Positions 26,776 through 39,286 of a stretch of DNA of 64,000 nucleotides are shown here, piece after piece. Position numbers and translations under genes: made by a program. Under the pieces are notes generated by a model that did no database searches, was not told the DNA's origin, and saw only the letters and a list, made by a program, of their open reading frames with translations. This stretch comes from Streptantibioticus cattleyicolor NRRL 8057 = DSM 46488. GTDB lineage: Bacteria; Actinomycetota; Actinomycetes; Streptomycetales; Streptomycetaceae. The stretch is from positions 4,601,228 through 4,665,227 of the forward strand of contig NC_017586.1 of the NCBI RefSeq assembly GCF_000240165.1, read 5' to 3'. The stretch's first letter is position 1. Every line of letters starts with the position of its first letter.

Positions 26776-26781
26776 TACGCT
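26776..26781 (+). promoter_or_regulatory. -10 box for the probable leaderless MetE-like gene
   Basis: TACGCT followed by exactly six bases and a GTG at 26788. This spacing supports that GTG as a leaderless start. Confidence 0.4.
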
Positions 26782-26787
26782 GCCACC

Positions 26788-27843
26788 GTGAGCAGCGAGG
26801 CGAATGACGTGAGCACGCAGAAGACGACGTACCGACCGGCCGCCGGGACGGCGACCGGGGTGGGTTCCCTGCCCGGGGAGGACGCCCGGGAGGCCGCCAG
26901 GGTCGCGGTGGGGGAGGTTCCGGCGCTGCCGTTCCTGCCCGAGCTGCCCGCCCGCGGACCCGGCGCCGACATGATCGGCCGCACCCTGGGGATGCTGGTC
27001 GAGCTGTACGCGCGCGTGGAGCCCAGCGGCTGGCGCTTCGGCGACCGTCCCGGACGCGACACCCGGCGGGCCCGTTCCTACCTCGGCGAGGACCTCGACG
27101 CGCTGGAGGAGTTCACGCAAGGGTACGCGGGGCCGCTGAAGATCCAGGCGGTCGGGCCGTGGACGCTGGCCGCCGGGGTGGAGCTGCGCGGCGGCGAGGC
27201 GGCCCTCGGCGACCCCGGCGCCTGCCGCGACCTGACCGCCTCGCTCGCCGAGGGGCTGCGGGCGCACGTGGCCGAGGTACGCCGCCGGGTGCCCGGCGCC
27301 GAGGTCCTCCTCCAGCTCGACGAACCCTCGCTCACCGCCGTACTGCGCGGCAACGTCCGCACCGCCAGCGGCTACCGCACCCACCGCGCGGTGGACCGGC
27401 AGGTCGCCGAGGGCGCGCTGCGCCAGGTGATCGAGGCGGTCGGGGTGCCGGTGACCGTCCACTCCTGCGCCCCGGACGTGCCCTTCGCGTTCCTGCGCCG
27501 GGCCGGCGCGACGGGGATCTCGTTCGATTTCAGCCTCCTCACCGAGCGTGACTGGGACGCCGTCGGGGAATCCGTCGAGGCGGGCACGGTGCTCTTCGCC
27601 GGGGTCGTCCCGGGGACGGCGCCGGACGCCGCGGGCGGCACCGCCGCATTGTCAGACCCTGCGGGTAGCGTCAGTGGTGTCCGGTCACTCTGGCGTGGTC
27701 TGGGGCTCTCACCGGGGGCTTTGTCGCAGTCCGTGGTGGTCGCCCCGGCCTGCGGGCTGGCGGGGGCCACCCCCGGCTACGCCCGCGCGGCGCTCGCGCA
27801 CTGCGTCAAGGCCGCCCGGACACTGGTCGACGACCCTGAGTAA
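26788..27843 (+). CDS. MetE-like (cobalamin-independent methionine synthase C-terminal domain) protein
   Basis: A 351-residue TIM-barrel protein of the MetE/UROD type found in actinobacteria. Sequence marks are ATGVGSLPG at the N-terminus, LKIQAVGPWTLAAGVELR, VLLQLDEPSL, and the metal ligands TVHSCAPDVPF (His and Cys) and VVAPACGLAG (Cys). It lacks the N-terminal half of true MetE, so whether it makes methionine or acts on another methyl donor is uncertain. The GTG at 26788 fits a -10 box; a second GTG at 26809 has GAGG upstream and is an alternative. ligA follows after 27 bases. Confidence 0.85.
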   Translation: MSSEANDVSTQKTTYRPAAGTATGVGSLPGEDAREAARVAVGEVPALPFLPELPARGPGADMIGRTLGMLVELYARVEPSGWRFGDRPGRDTRRARSYLGEDLDALEEFTQGYAGPLKIQAVGPWTLAAGVELRGGEAALGDPGACRDLTASLAEGLRAHVAEVRRRVPGAEVLLQLDEPSLTAVLRGNVRTASGYRTHRAVDRQVAEGALRQVIEAVGVPVTVHSCAPDVPFAFLRRAGATGISFDFSLLTERDWDAVGESVEAGTVLFAGVVPGTAPDAAGGTAALSDPAGSVSGVRSLWRGLGLSPGALSQSVVVAPACGLAGATPGYARAALAHCVKAARTLVDDPE

Positions 27844-30030
<2,187 letters not shown>

Positions 30031-30226
30031 CCCGCCACAGGTCACCCGTTCGTCACATACCAGACGCATGGGGGACGCACGTTTCCATTCGGGCAACCAC
30101 CGGGGATCAGTGCCCGTATTGCGGTTGTGCGGCCTACTGTTGAGGGGCGCTCCTGCCGGGCATCAGTCTTTCAGCCGGGCGTGGCTACCCATGGGCGCAG
30201 CACCCCCGGCTGTGAGAGGGACGGGC

Positions 30227-32563
30227 ATGAAACCGACGGAGAACGCCGGACCGGCGCCGCGCCAGCGGTGGTCCGCCGTACCGCTGGTGCCCCCGGCGGT
30301 GCTGCGCGGAGCAGTGGTGACCGCCGCGGCACTGGCCTTTGCGATAGGCGTGGCGCACGCGACGGTGCTCGGGCACGCCCTTTTCCCGAGCGCCGCCCCG
30401 GGGTGGTCGCTGGCGGTGCTGACCGGCATCATCGTCGGCCACCTCGTCGCCCTGGGCCGCGACCGCTGGTGGGGCGGCACCGGATCGGGCGCCGCGCTCA
30501 CCGTGGCGGTGCTGCTGCTGTACGGCTGGGTGCCGGCCGTGCTGGTCAGCCTGGCGGTGGTGGTGCTGGTCGGCGCCGCCCGCCGGCACCGGTGGCGACA
30601 GGCGCTGCTGCACGGCGCGGTGGACGTGCTCGGCATCGCCGCCGCCGCCGCGGTGCTGGCCGCCACCGGACACCATCCTTCCGTGGAGCACCCCTGGCGG
30701 CCGGAGAGCTGGACGCTGCCGGCGCTGCCCGCGGTGGTGGTCACCGCCATGTGCTACCTCGCGGCTACCCGCGCGCTGCTGTGGTATTCCCTGGCGCCGC
30801 GCACCGGCGGGCTGCCGTCCATGGCCCGCACCGCGTTACTCAGGCAGGCGCTGGTCGGTGTCGCCCTGCTGGGCATCTCCCCGCTGATCGTGGCGGTCGC
30901 CGACCGGATGCCGATGCTCCTGCCGCTGTTCTCGGTGCCGTTGATCGCCCTGGACTCCACGCTGTGGATCGCCCGGGCCCGCGCCGAGGAGCAACTGCGC
31001 GACCCGCTGACCGGCCTGCCGAACCGTCAGTGGCTGCTGGAACGCACCTGGTCCGCCCTGGACCAGGCGGAACGCAACGGGGAACGCGCCGCCCTCGTCC
31101 TGATCGACCTCGACCGCTTCCGCTCGGTCAACGACACCCTGGGCCATCTCGCCGGTGACCGGCTGCTCCTCCAGATCGCCGAACGGCTGCGGCTGGCCCT
31201 GCCCCGCGGCGCCGAGGCGGCCCGGCTCGGCGGCGACGAGTTCGCCGTGCTGCTCCCCGGCTGCGACTCGCCCACCCGGGCCCAGCGGGTGGCCCGCACC
31301 CTGGTGGCCGCCCTCGGCTCCCCGCTCAACCTCGACGGCCTCACCCTCGTCCTGGAGGCCAGCGCCGGCGTCGCCGTCTTCCCCGACCACGCCGTCGACG
31401 CCGAGGGGCTGCTGCGCCGCGCCGACGTGGCGATGTACGAGGCCAAACGGGGCCGCAGCGGCGTCGAGGTCTACGAGGCCACCCGGGACGGCAACACCCC
31501 CGACCGCCTCGGTCTCCTGGGCGACCTGCGCCGCGCCATCGACCACGGCGACGTCGAACTGCACTACCAGCCCAAGGTCGGCTTCGACGGCAGGGTCGCC
31601 GGGCTGGAGGCGCTGCTGCGCTGGGTCCACCCCGAGCGCGGCCGGGTCAGCCCCGAGGAGTTCATCGCCATCGCCGAGTCCTCCGGGCTGATGCCGCAGC
31701 TGACCGAGTACGTGCTGGAGACCGCGCTGGCCCAGGTGGCCCGCTGGCGCGCGATGGGCATCGAGGTGCCGGTGGCGGTCAACGTCTCGCCGCGCGACGT
31801 GCACACCCCCGGCTTCGCCGGGTCGGTCGCCGCCCGGCTGGCCCGGCACGGGGTGCCGCCGGCCGCGCTCCAGCTGGAGATCACCGAGCACGTCCTGCTG
31901 GAGGACCCGCAGCGGGCCGCCGACACCCTGGCGGGGCTGACCGGGCACGGGGTGAAGATGTCGCTGGACGACTTCGGCACCGGGTACTCCTCGCTGGTCC
32001 ACCTGCGCCGGCTGCCGGTGAGCGAGCTGAAGATCGACCGCTCCTTCGTGGCCCGCCTCGTGGTGGACAGCGAGGACGCGGCGATCGTGCGCTGCACGGT
32101 GGACCTCGCCCACTCCCTCGGGCTGCTGGTGGTCGCCGAGGGCGTCGAGGACGACGAGACCTGGGAGCACCTGCGGGACCTGGGGTGCGACGCCATCCAG
32201 GGCTGGCTGGTGGCCGCCGCCATGCCGCCCGAGGAGGCCACCTCCTGGCTGCGCAGCCGGGCGGTGAGCGGCTGGCAGCGCGGTGAGCGCCCCGCCGCCG
32301 TACCCTCCGCCGCCGTACCCTCCGCCGCCGTCGCGCCCGCCCCCGTTCCCCCCGCGCCCGTCCCTCCCGTGCCCGCCACGCCGCTGCCGCCCGCCGCCGC
32401 CGTGCCGCTGCCGTCCGCGACCGAGTCCGCGTCACGCCACCCGGCCGCCGCCGAACCGCAGCCGCGTCCGGCCGGACCGGTGGCGGGCGGTGCCCAGGGA
32501 CAGCCGGTGAAGCGGTCCGCGGGACCGGTGGCCAACCGTTCCTCCGGCCAGGTGGTGAACTGA
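30227..32563 (+). CDS. rmdB: Membrane GGDEF-EAL cyclic di-GMP enzyme, RmdB-like
   Basis: A 778-residue protein with six to eight N-terminal membrane helices (about residues 25-250), a GGDEF domain with GGDEF at 335-339, and an EAL domain with EAL at 461-463. All phosphodiesterase residues I can check are kept: N in AVNVSPRD, E in EITEH, D581/D582 in [10 protein letters not shown] in ELKIDRSF, E in VAEGVED and Q in IQGWLVA. The inhibitory site before GGDEF is degenerate (RGAE). The gene lies next to ligA, as does rmdB in S. coelicolor (from memory), a regulator of morphology. The ATG at 30227 follows GAGAGGGA; an upstream ATG at 30191 is less likely. The C-terminus is a Pro/Ala-rich tail. Confidence 0.88.
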   Translation: MKPTENAGPAPRQRWSAVPLVPPAVLRGAVVTAAALAFAIGVAHATVLGHALFPSAAPGWSLAVLTGIIVGHLVALGRDRWWGGTGSGAALTVAVLLLYGWVPAVLVSLAVVVLVGAARRHRWRQALLHGAVDVLGIAAAAAVLAATGHHPSVEHPWRPESWTLPALPAVVVTAMCYLAATRALLWYSLAPRTGGLPSMARTALLRQALVGVALLGISPLIVAVADRMPMLLPLFSVPLIALDSTLWIARARAEEQLRDPLTGLPNRQWLLERTWSALDQAERNGERAALVLIDLDRFRSVNDTLGHLAGDRLLLQIAERLRLALPRGAEAARLGGDEFAVLLPGCDSPTRAQRVARTLVAALGSPLNLDGLTLVLEASAGVAVFPDHAVDAEGLLRRADVAMYEAKRGRSGVEVYEATRDGNTPDRLGLLGDLRRAIDHGDVELHYQPKVGFDGRVAGLEALLRWVHPERGRVSPEEFIAIAESSGLMPQLTEYVLETALAQVARWRAMGIEVPVAVNVSPRDVHTPGFAGSVAARLARHGVPPAALQLEITEHVLLEDPQRAADTLAGLTGHGVKMSLDDFGTGYSSLVHLRRLPVSELKIDRSFVARLVVDSEDAAIVRCTVDLAHSLGLLVVAEGVEDDETWEHLRDLGCDAIQGWLVAAAMPPEEATSWLRSRAVSGWQRGERPAAVPSAAVPSAAVAPAPVPPAPVPPVPATPLPPAAAVPLPSATESASRHPAAAEPQPRPAGPVAGGAQGQPVKRSAGPVANRSSGQVVN
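32294..32323 (+). repeat. Two 15-base tandem repeats in the rmdB tail
   Basis: GCCGCCGTACCCTCC occurs at 32294-32308 and again at 32309-32323, with a partial third copy after it. It encodes AAVPS units in a Pro/Ala-rich, probably disordered C-terminus and is a likely spot for repeat-number variation. Confidence 0.8.
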
Positions 32564-32684
32564 CGGCACCCGGGCGCCGGCCGGCCCGCCCCGCGGGGCC
32601 GCCGGTAACCGTTTCGCCCCGGGGAGGGCCGCCGCCATAGGATTGGCGCGAAAACTCACCACACTCACCCTTGAGGATCGCCGC

Positions 32685-32981
32685 ATGCCTGGCATCACGC
32701 GCGAGGAGGTCGCCCACCTCGGCCGGCTGTCGCGTCTGGAGCTGAAGGACGAAGAGCTCGACCACTTCGCCGGACAGCTCGACGAGATCATCGGCGCGGT
32801 CGCCCGCGTCGCCGAGGTGGCCACCGAGGACGTCACCCCGACCTCCCACCCGCTGCCGCTCACCAATGTCATGCGCCCGGACGTGGTCCGTCCGTCGCTG
32901 ACCCCGCAGCAGGCCCTGTCCGGTGCGCCGGCGCAGGAGCAGCAGCGCTTCAAGGTGCCGCAGATCCTGGGGGAGGACTGA
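32685..32981 (+). CDS. gatC: Asp/Glu-tRNA amidotransferase subunit C
   Basis: A 98-residue subunit that wraps around GatA and stabilises it in the GatCAB complex, which converts Glu-tRNA(Gln) and Asp-tRNA(Asn) to the amide forms. Family signature: [17 protein letters not shown] at the N-terminus and [12 protein letters not shown] in the middle. The ATG at 32685 is preceded by GAGGA. The next gene, gatA, starts five bases after the stop. Confidence 0.96.
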   Translation: MPGITREEVAHLGRLSRLELKDEELDHFAGQLDEIIGAVARVAEVATEDVTPTSHPLPLTNVMRPDVVRPSLTPQQALSGAPAQEQQRFKVPQILGED

Positions 32982-32986
32982 CCGAC

Positions 32987-34476
<1,490 letters not shown>

Positions 34477-34480
<4 letters not shown>

Positions 34481-34719
34481 GTGGAAAGCTCCAGAAGGCC
34501 AAGAACTTCAAGAAGTCCAAGCCCGGCACCTACCTGTCGATCGGCACCACGCTCTTCGGCGCGGTCAGCGTGATCAAGCAGGCCCGCACCGCGCGCGGCG
34601 AGGCCGACACGCTCAAGCTGGTCGACGCACTGGTCAGCGGGGCCGCGATCGTCACCGGGGTGGCCCTGCTCGTCCGCGAGCTGCGCCGCTTCGACAGCGA
34701 CGACGTGCTCGCCGGCTGA
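34477..34719 (+). CDS. Small conserved protein between gatA and gatB
   Basis: An 80-residue protein, basic at the N-terminus ([19 protein letters not shown]) and with two short hydrophobic stretches ([13 protein letters not shown] and [18 protein letters not shown]). It could be a small membrane-associated protein. Its ATG overlaps the gatA stop by four bases and gatB starts 21 bases after its stop, so it is cotranslated within the gatCAB operon. I do not recognise a named family. Confidence 0.8.
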
Positions 34720-34740
34720 CGGGTCAGAAAAGGAAGCAAC

Positions 34741-36252
34741 GTGACTGTCACTGACGAGCTGGTGTCGTACGAGGACGCGCTCGCCTCGTACGACCCGGTG
34801 ATGGGTCTCGAGGTCCACGTCGAGCTGGGCACCCGCACCAAGATGTTCTGCGGCTGCTCCACCGAGCTGGGCGCCGAGGCCAACTCCCAGGTCTGCCCGG
34901 TCTGCCTGGGCCTGCCCGGCGCGCTGCCGGTGGTCAACGAGACCGCGGTGGAATCGGCGATCAAGATCGGCCTGGCGCTCAACTGCGAGATCGCGCAGTG
35001 GTGCCGGTTCGCCCGGAAGAACTACTTCTACCCGGACATGCCGAAGAACTTCCAGACCTCGCAGTACGACGAGCCGATCGCCTTCGACGGCTACCTGGAC
35101 GTCGCGCTGGAGGACGGCGAGGTCTTCCGGGTGGGCATCGAACGCGCCCACATGGAGGAGGACACCGGCAAGTCCACCCACATCGGCGGCGCCACCGGAC
35201 GCATCCACGGCGCCTCGCACTCGCTGCTGGACTACAACCGGGCCGGCATCCCGCTGATCGAGATCGTCACCAAGCCGATCACCGGCGCCGGCGATCGGGC
35301 CCCCGAGATCGCCCGCGCCTACGTCGCCGAGCTGCGCGAGCTGATCCGGGCGCTGGGCGTCTCCGAGGCCCGGATGGAGATGGGCCAGCTGCGCTGCGAC
35401 GTCAACCTGTCGCTGCGCCCCAACGGCACCGAGAAGTTCGGCACCCGTTCCGAGACCAAGAACGTCAACTCGCTGCGCTCGGTGGAGCGGGCGGTGCGCT
35501 TCGAGGTCATGCGCCACGCGGCGGTGCTCGGCTCCGGCGGCACCATCGTGCAGGAGACCCGCCACTTCCACGAGGACACCGGCTCCACCACCTCCGGCCG
35601 GATCAAGGAGGAGGCCGAGGACTACCGGTACTTCCCGGAGCCCGACCTCGTCCCGGTGGCCCCGTCCCGGGAGTGGGTGGAGCAGCTGCGGGCCGGGCTG
35701 CCGGAGCTGCCGCGGGTGCGCCGTGAGCGCCTCAAGGAGCGGTGGGGCATCTCCGACCACGAGATGCAGTCGGTGCTCAACGCCGGCGCCATCGACCTGA
35801 TCGTGGCCACCATCGACGCCGGCGCCCCGGCCGACCAGGCCCGCAAGTGGTGGATGGGCGAGCTGGCCCGGCGGGCCAACGAGGACGGCGTGGAACTTGC
35901 CGCGCTGCCCATCACCCCGGCCCAGGTCGCCCGGATCACCGAGCTGGTCGCCGAGGGCGCGCTCAACGACAAGCTGGCCCGCCAGGTCATCGAGGGCGTG
36001 CTGGCCGGCGAGGGCGCCCCGGACGAGGTGGTCGACAAGCGCGGCCTGAAGGTCGTCTCGGACGAGGGCGCGCTCACCGCCGCCGTCGAGGCCGCCATCG
36101 AGGCCAACCAGGGCGTCGCCGACAAGATCCGCGGCGGCAAGGTGGCCGCGGCCGGCGCGCTGGTCGGCGCGGTGATGAAGGCCACCCGCGGCCAGGCGGA
36201 CGCCGCCCGGGTGCGCGAGCTGATCCTGGCCAAGCTGGGCGTCCAGGGCTGA
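34741..36252 (+). CDS. gatB: Asp/Glu-tRNA amidotransferase subunit B
   Basis: The 503-residue kinase/transamidase subunit that activates the misacylated tRNA and completes amide transfer. Signature segments: [20 protein letters not shown] with the zinc-binding cysteines, [19 protein letters not shown], and [11 protein letters not shown]. The C-terminal tail (from about residue 355) is the YqeY-like tRNA-binding region ending [11 protein letters not shown]. The GTG start has AGGAAG upstream. It closes the gatC-gatA-small gene-gatB operon and is followed by a clear terminator. Confidence 0.97.
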   Translation: MTVTDELVSYEDALASYDPVMGLEVHVELGTRTKMFCGCSTELGAEANSQVCPVCLGLPGALPVVNETAVESAIKIGLALNCEIAQWCRFARKNYFYPDMPKNFQTSQYDEPIAFDGYLDVALEDGEVFRVGIERAHMEEDTGKSTHIGGATGRIHGASHSLLDYNRAGIPLIEIVTKPITGAGDRAPEIARAYVAELRELIRALGVSEARMEMGQLRCDVNLSLRPNGTEKFGTRSETKNVNSLRSVERAVRFEVMRHAAVLGSGGTIVQETRHFHEDTGSTTSGRIKEEAEDYRYFPEPDLVPVAPSREWVEQLRAGLPELPRVRRERLKERWGISDHEMQSVLNAGAIDLIVATIDAGAPADQARKWWMGELARRANEDGVELAALPITPAQVARITELVAEGALNDKLARQVIEGVLAGEGAPDEVVDKRGLKVVSDEGALTAAVEAAIEANQGVADKIRGGKVAAAGALVGAVMKATRGQADAARVRELILAKLGVQG

Positions 36253-36272
36253 GCCCGAGGCAAGAGCCGCCA

Positions 36273-36303
36273 GGGCGGTCCTCCCGAACGGGGAGGGCCG
36301 CCC
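36273..36303 (+). terminator. Terminator after gatB
   Basis: GGGCGGTCCTCCC (36273-36285) pairs with GGGAGGGCCGCCC (36291-36303), 13 pairs including one G-T, around a short GAACG loop. It lies 21 bases after the gatB stop. Confidence 0.75.
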
Positions 36304-36503
36304 TTCGCGTTTCCGCTGCCGAATGCGACGCCATTCCGGCATTCCGTTTCCGGTATTCCGATGGGAAATGCAACGGCTTTCCGCGATTCACCTGCCACGC
36401 CCGGAAGTTCCCATGCCGAGGCCCTTGTGAGGAAGGGCACGAAAGCCCCCAACGATCTTGCCGTCCTGTCACAGTTGACCGCTGAAGGTGATGCGTTCTT
36501 TCC

Positions 36504-36525
36504 CGGAACTTTCCCGAAAGTTCCG
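36504..36525 (+). promoter_or_regulatory. Perfect inverted repeat over the ribosome site of the MMPL gene
   Basis: CGGAACTTTC (36504-36513), CC, then GAAAGTTCCG (36516-36525). The right arm contains the GAAAG that serves as Shine-Dalgarno sequence for the ATG at 36529. This can be a repressor operator (TetR-like arm lengths) or an RNA hairpin that hides the ribosome site. Both would control the transporter gene. Confidence 0.55.
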
Positions 36526-36528
36526 CAC

Positions 36529-38799
36529 ATGACAAGAAAGCTGTACATGGCCGCAATAGCCAAGTGGTGCCTGCGCCGCCGCTTCGCCGTCATCATGCTC
36601 TGGCTCGCCGCGCTGGCCGGTGTGACCGGCGCCGCACTCGCCGCCGGATCCGCGTATTCCAACAGCTACGAGGTCCCCGGCACCGAGGCCGGCAAGGCGG
36701 CCTCCCTGCTCGGCTTGGCCTTCCCCGGCCGCGCGGGCTCCTCGGACACCATCGTGTGGCACACCACCGACGGCGGCTCGGTGCGCGCGCTCGGCGTCGA
36801 ACAGCGGATGACCCACACCCTGGACACCGTCCGCCACCTGCCCGGGATCACCTCGGTGACCAGCCCGTACGGGCCCGACGGCGGCGGGCAGATCAGCAAG
36901 GACGGACGCACCGCCTACGCCACCGTCACCTTCGGCCAGGACACCGACCACCTCGGCGCCGGCCAGGTGAAGCCGGTGGTCTCCACCGCCAAGTCGGCCG
37001 CCGGACCGGGCCTTCAGGTCGAACTCGGCGGCGACGCCATCGGCATGGCCCAGCCCACCAGCACCCACCTCAGCGAGCTGATCGGCATCGCGGTGGCCGG
37101 CGCGGTGCTGCTGGTGGCCTTCGGCTCACTGGCCGCGATGTCGCTGCCGATCGCCACCGCCGTGGTGAGCGTCGGCACCGCCGTCATGGGCATCCAACTC
37201 CTCGGCCACGTCATGACCATGGCCAGCTTCGCCCCCATGCTCGGCACCCTGATCGGGCTGGGCGTGGGCATCGACTACGCGCTGTTCATCGTCACCCGGC
37301 ACCGGCGCGGGCTGCGCCGGGGGCTTGCGGTCGCCGACGCCGCCACGCGGGCGGTGGCCACCTCGGGGCGGGCGGTGGTCTTCGCCGGCGGCACCGTCTG
37401 CGCCGCCGTGCTCGGCATGTTCGTGCTGCGGCTGAGCTTCCTCAACGGGGTCGCCATCGCCGCAGCGCTCACCGTGCTGCTCACCGTGGCCGCCTCGGTG
37501 ACGCTGCTGCCCGCGCTGCTCGGGGTCATCGGCGACAAGGCGCTCAGCCGCCGGGAACGCCGCCGGCTCACCGAACACGGCCCGCAGCCGGAGGTGCCCA
37601 CCGGCCTCGCGGCGCGCTGGTCGGCCTTTGTCGAACGCCACCCCAAACTCCTCGGGTGCGTGGCCGCCGCCGTCATGCTGGTCTGCGCGCTGCCCACCCT
37701 CTCCCTCCACCTCGGCACCTCCGACCAGGGCAACGACCCGGCCGGCTCCACCACCCGCAAGGCGTACGACCTGGTGGCCGAGGGGTTCGGGCCGGGTGTC
37801 AACGGTCCGTTGCAGGTGGTCGCCGACACCCGGGGCGACGCCGCCGGCAAGGTCGCCCTCGACCGGCTCACCGACACCCTGCGCGACACCCACGGGGTGG
37901 CCGCCGTCTCCACCGGCACCGACGCCGCCTCCGGCGACATCCAGGTGGTCACCGTCGTCCCCACCGGCGCCCCCCAGTCACAGACCACCAGCGACCTCAT
38001 CGACCGGCTGCGCCACGACGTCATCCCCCGGGCCGAGCAGGGCACCGGACTCAAGGTCTACGTCGGCGGCGAGACCGCGGCCTACGACGACTTCGCCTCG
38101 GTGATCGTCGGCAAACTGCCGCTCTTCGTGGGCGTGGTGATCTCCATGGGGTTCCTGCTGCTGATGGCGGCCTTCCGCAGCCTGGGCATCCCGCTGAAGG
38201 CCGCGGTGATGAACGTGGCCGCGGTGGCCTCCTCGTTCGGCATCGTGGTCGCCGTCTTCCAGTGGGGCTGGGGGAGCGAACTGCTCGGGCTGGGCCGGGC
38301 CGGGCCGATCGAACCGTTCCTGCCGGTGATCATGGTCTCGGTGCTCTTCGGCCTCTCCATGGACTACCAGGTCTTCCTGGTCAGCCGGATGTACGAGGAG
38401 TGGCTGGAGACCCGGGACAACCGCCGGGCGGTACGCGTCGGGCTCGCCGAGACCAGCCGGGTGATCAACTCGGCCGCGGTGATCATGATTTCGGTCTTCC
38501 TCGCCTTCGTGCTCAGCGGTGACCGGGTGATCGCGATGTTCGGCATCGGGCTGGCCGCGGCGGTCGCGCTCGACGCGTTCGTGCTGCGGACGCTGCTGGT
38601 GCCGGCGCTGATGCACCTGCTGGGCCGCGCCAACTGGTGGCTGCCCGGCTGGCTCGACCGCCGGCTGCCCAGGCTGAGCATCGAGCCCCGGGAGCGCCTG
38701 GAGGAGCCGGTGGCCCCGGCCCCGGTTCCCACGCCGACCCCGCTCACGCCGCCCGCCGGGCGTCCCGTCCCGGGCGACGCGGTGGGCCCGGCGGCCTGA
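36529..38799 (+). CDS. MMPL-family RND transporter
   Basis: A 756-residue membrane protein with the internal duplication of the MMPL type: one N-terminal helix, a large extracytoplasmic loop, five helices, then the same pattern again. The first half has GVGIDYALFIVTRHRRGLRRG and the second GLSMDYQVFLVSRMYEEWLETR, the conserved TM4 motifs with the proton-relay Asp-Tyr. The tail is Pro-rich. MMPL proteins export lipids or hydrophobic compounds; the cargo is unknown. Start options are ATG 36529 or ATG 36547, each with a GAAAG-type ribosome site. A perfect inverted repeat lies right before the start. Confidence 0.92.
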   Translation: MTRKLYMAAIAKWCLRRRFAVIMLWLAALAGVTGAALAAGSAYSNSYEVPGTEAGKAASLLGLAFPGRAGSSDTIVWHTTDGGSVRALGVEQRMTHTLDTVRHLPGITSVTSPYGPDGGGQISKDGRTAYATVTFGQDTDHLGAGQVKPVVSTAKSAAGPGLQVELGGDAIGMAQPTSTHLSELIGIAVAGAVLLVAFGSLAAMSLPIATAVVSVGTAVMGIQLLGHVMTMASFAPMLGTLIGLGVGIDYALFIVTRHRRGLRRGLAVADAATRAVATSGRAVVFAGGTVCAAVLGMFVLRLSFLNGVAIAAALTVLLTVAASVTLLPALLGVIGDKALSRRERRRLTEHGPQPEVPTGLAARWSAFVERHPKLLGCVAAAVMLVCALPTLSLHLGTSDQGNDPAGSTTRKAYDLVAEGFGPGVNGPLQVVADTRGDAAGKVALDRLTDTLRDTHGVAAVSTGTDAASGDIQVVTVVPTGAPQSQTTSDLIDRLRHDVIPRAEQGTGLKVYVGGETAAYDDFASVIVGKLPLFVGVVISMGFLLLMAAFRSLGIPLKAAVMNVAAVASSFGIVVAVFQWGWGSELLGLGRAGPIEPFLPVIMVSVLFGLSMDYQVFLVSRMYEEWLETRDNRRAVRVGLAETSRVINSAAVIMISVFLAFVLSGDRVIAMFGIGLAAAVALDAFVLRTLLVPALMHLLGRANWWLPGWLDRRLPRLSIEPRERLEEPVAPAPVPTPTPLTPPAGRPVPGDAVGPAA

Positions 38800-38906
38800 C
38801 CGGCGCCCGCCTCTCTGAGGCCCTCGCCGTCCGCCGTACGGCACCCGGTCCGGCGTCCTAAGGCCCCGGGCCCGGGGAAGATCGGGAACTCGCCCGATGC
38901 GGCACC

Positions 38907-38972
38907 ACCCCCTGGGGGACGAGGCTCGTACCCGTCGATCCGAACGGAACGAGTCACGATCACCCAGGGGGT
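38907..38972 (+). promoter_or_regulatory. Inverted repeat hiding the ribosome site of a small ORF
   Basis: ACCCCCTGGG (38907-38916) is exactly complementary to CCCAGGGGGT (38963-38972). The right arm contains AGGGGG, the only plausible Shine-Dalgarno sequence for the ATG at 38979. The left arm can also fold on itself (CCCCCTGGGGG). This looks like a leader RNA that could gate translation. Confidence 0.45.
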
Positions 38973-38978
38973 TTTCCC

Positions 38979-39161
38979 ATGTACCACGGCGAGTTGGAAC
39001 ACCGCGTCCGCGAGGCCGAGCTGCGCCGGGCCGCCGACAGCTGGCGCCGGGCCCGCGACGTGCGGGCCACGGGCAGCGGATCCGCACGGGCCGGAAGGCG
39101 GGTGAGAACAGGCGGCGCCGCCGCCCGGCTCCGGTCGCTGCTGCGGCAGCGGGCCGCGTGA
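38979..39161 (+). CDS. Possible small arginine-rich protein
   Basis: A 60-residue [23 protein letters not shown] onward, very rich in Arg and Ala, probably helical and basic. An AGGGGG ribosome site lies six bases before the ATG. Short Streptomyces proteins with a similar start are known to me, but I cannot name a family. It lies between the MMPL gene and the LuxR regulator on the same strand. It could be spurious in such GC-rich DNA. Confidence 0.45.
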   Translation: MYHGELEHRVREAELRRAADSWRRARDVRATGSGSARAGRRVRTGGAAARLRSLLRQRAA

Positions 39162-39286
39162 CCCGCCCGGGGACGACGGCCCCGCCGTCGCCGCCACCGG
39201 CCCCCACGGGGGTGGAGCCGGTGGCGGCGGACGGCGGGGCCGTCCGCGCGCCGGAATCCCCGGGCACCGGCTCGCACCCCTGTGCG

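Noticed and set aside
30031-30226. Cyclic di-GMP riboswitch before the rmdB-like gene
   Set aside because: I looked for a GEMM-type aptamer in this 196-base gap because of the gene product, but found none of its conserved tetraloop and receptor sequence.
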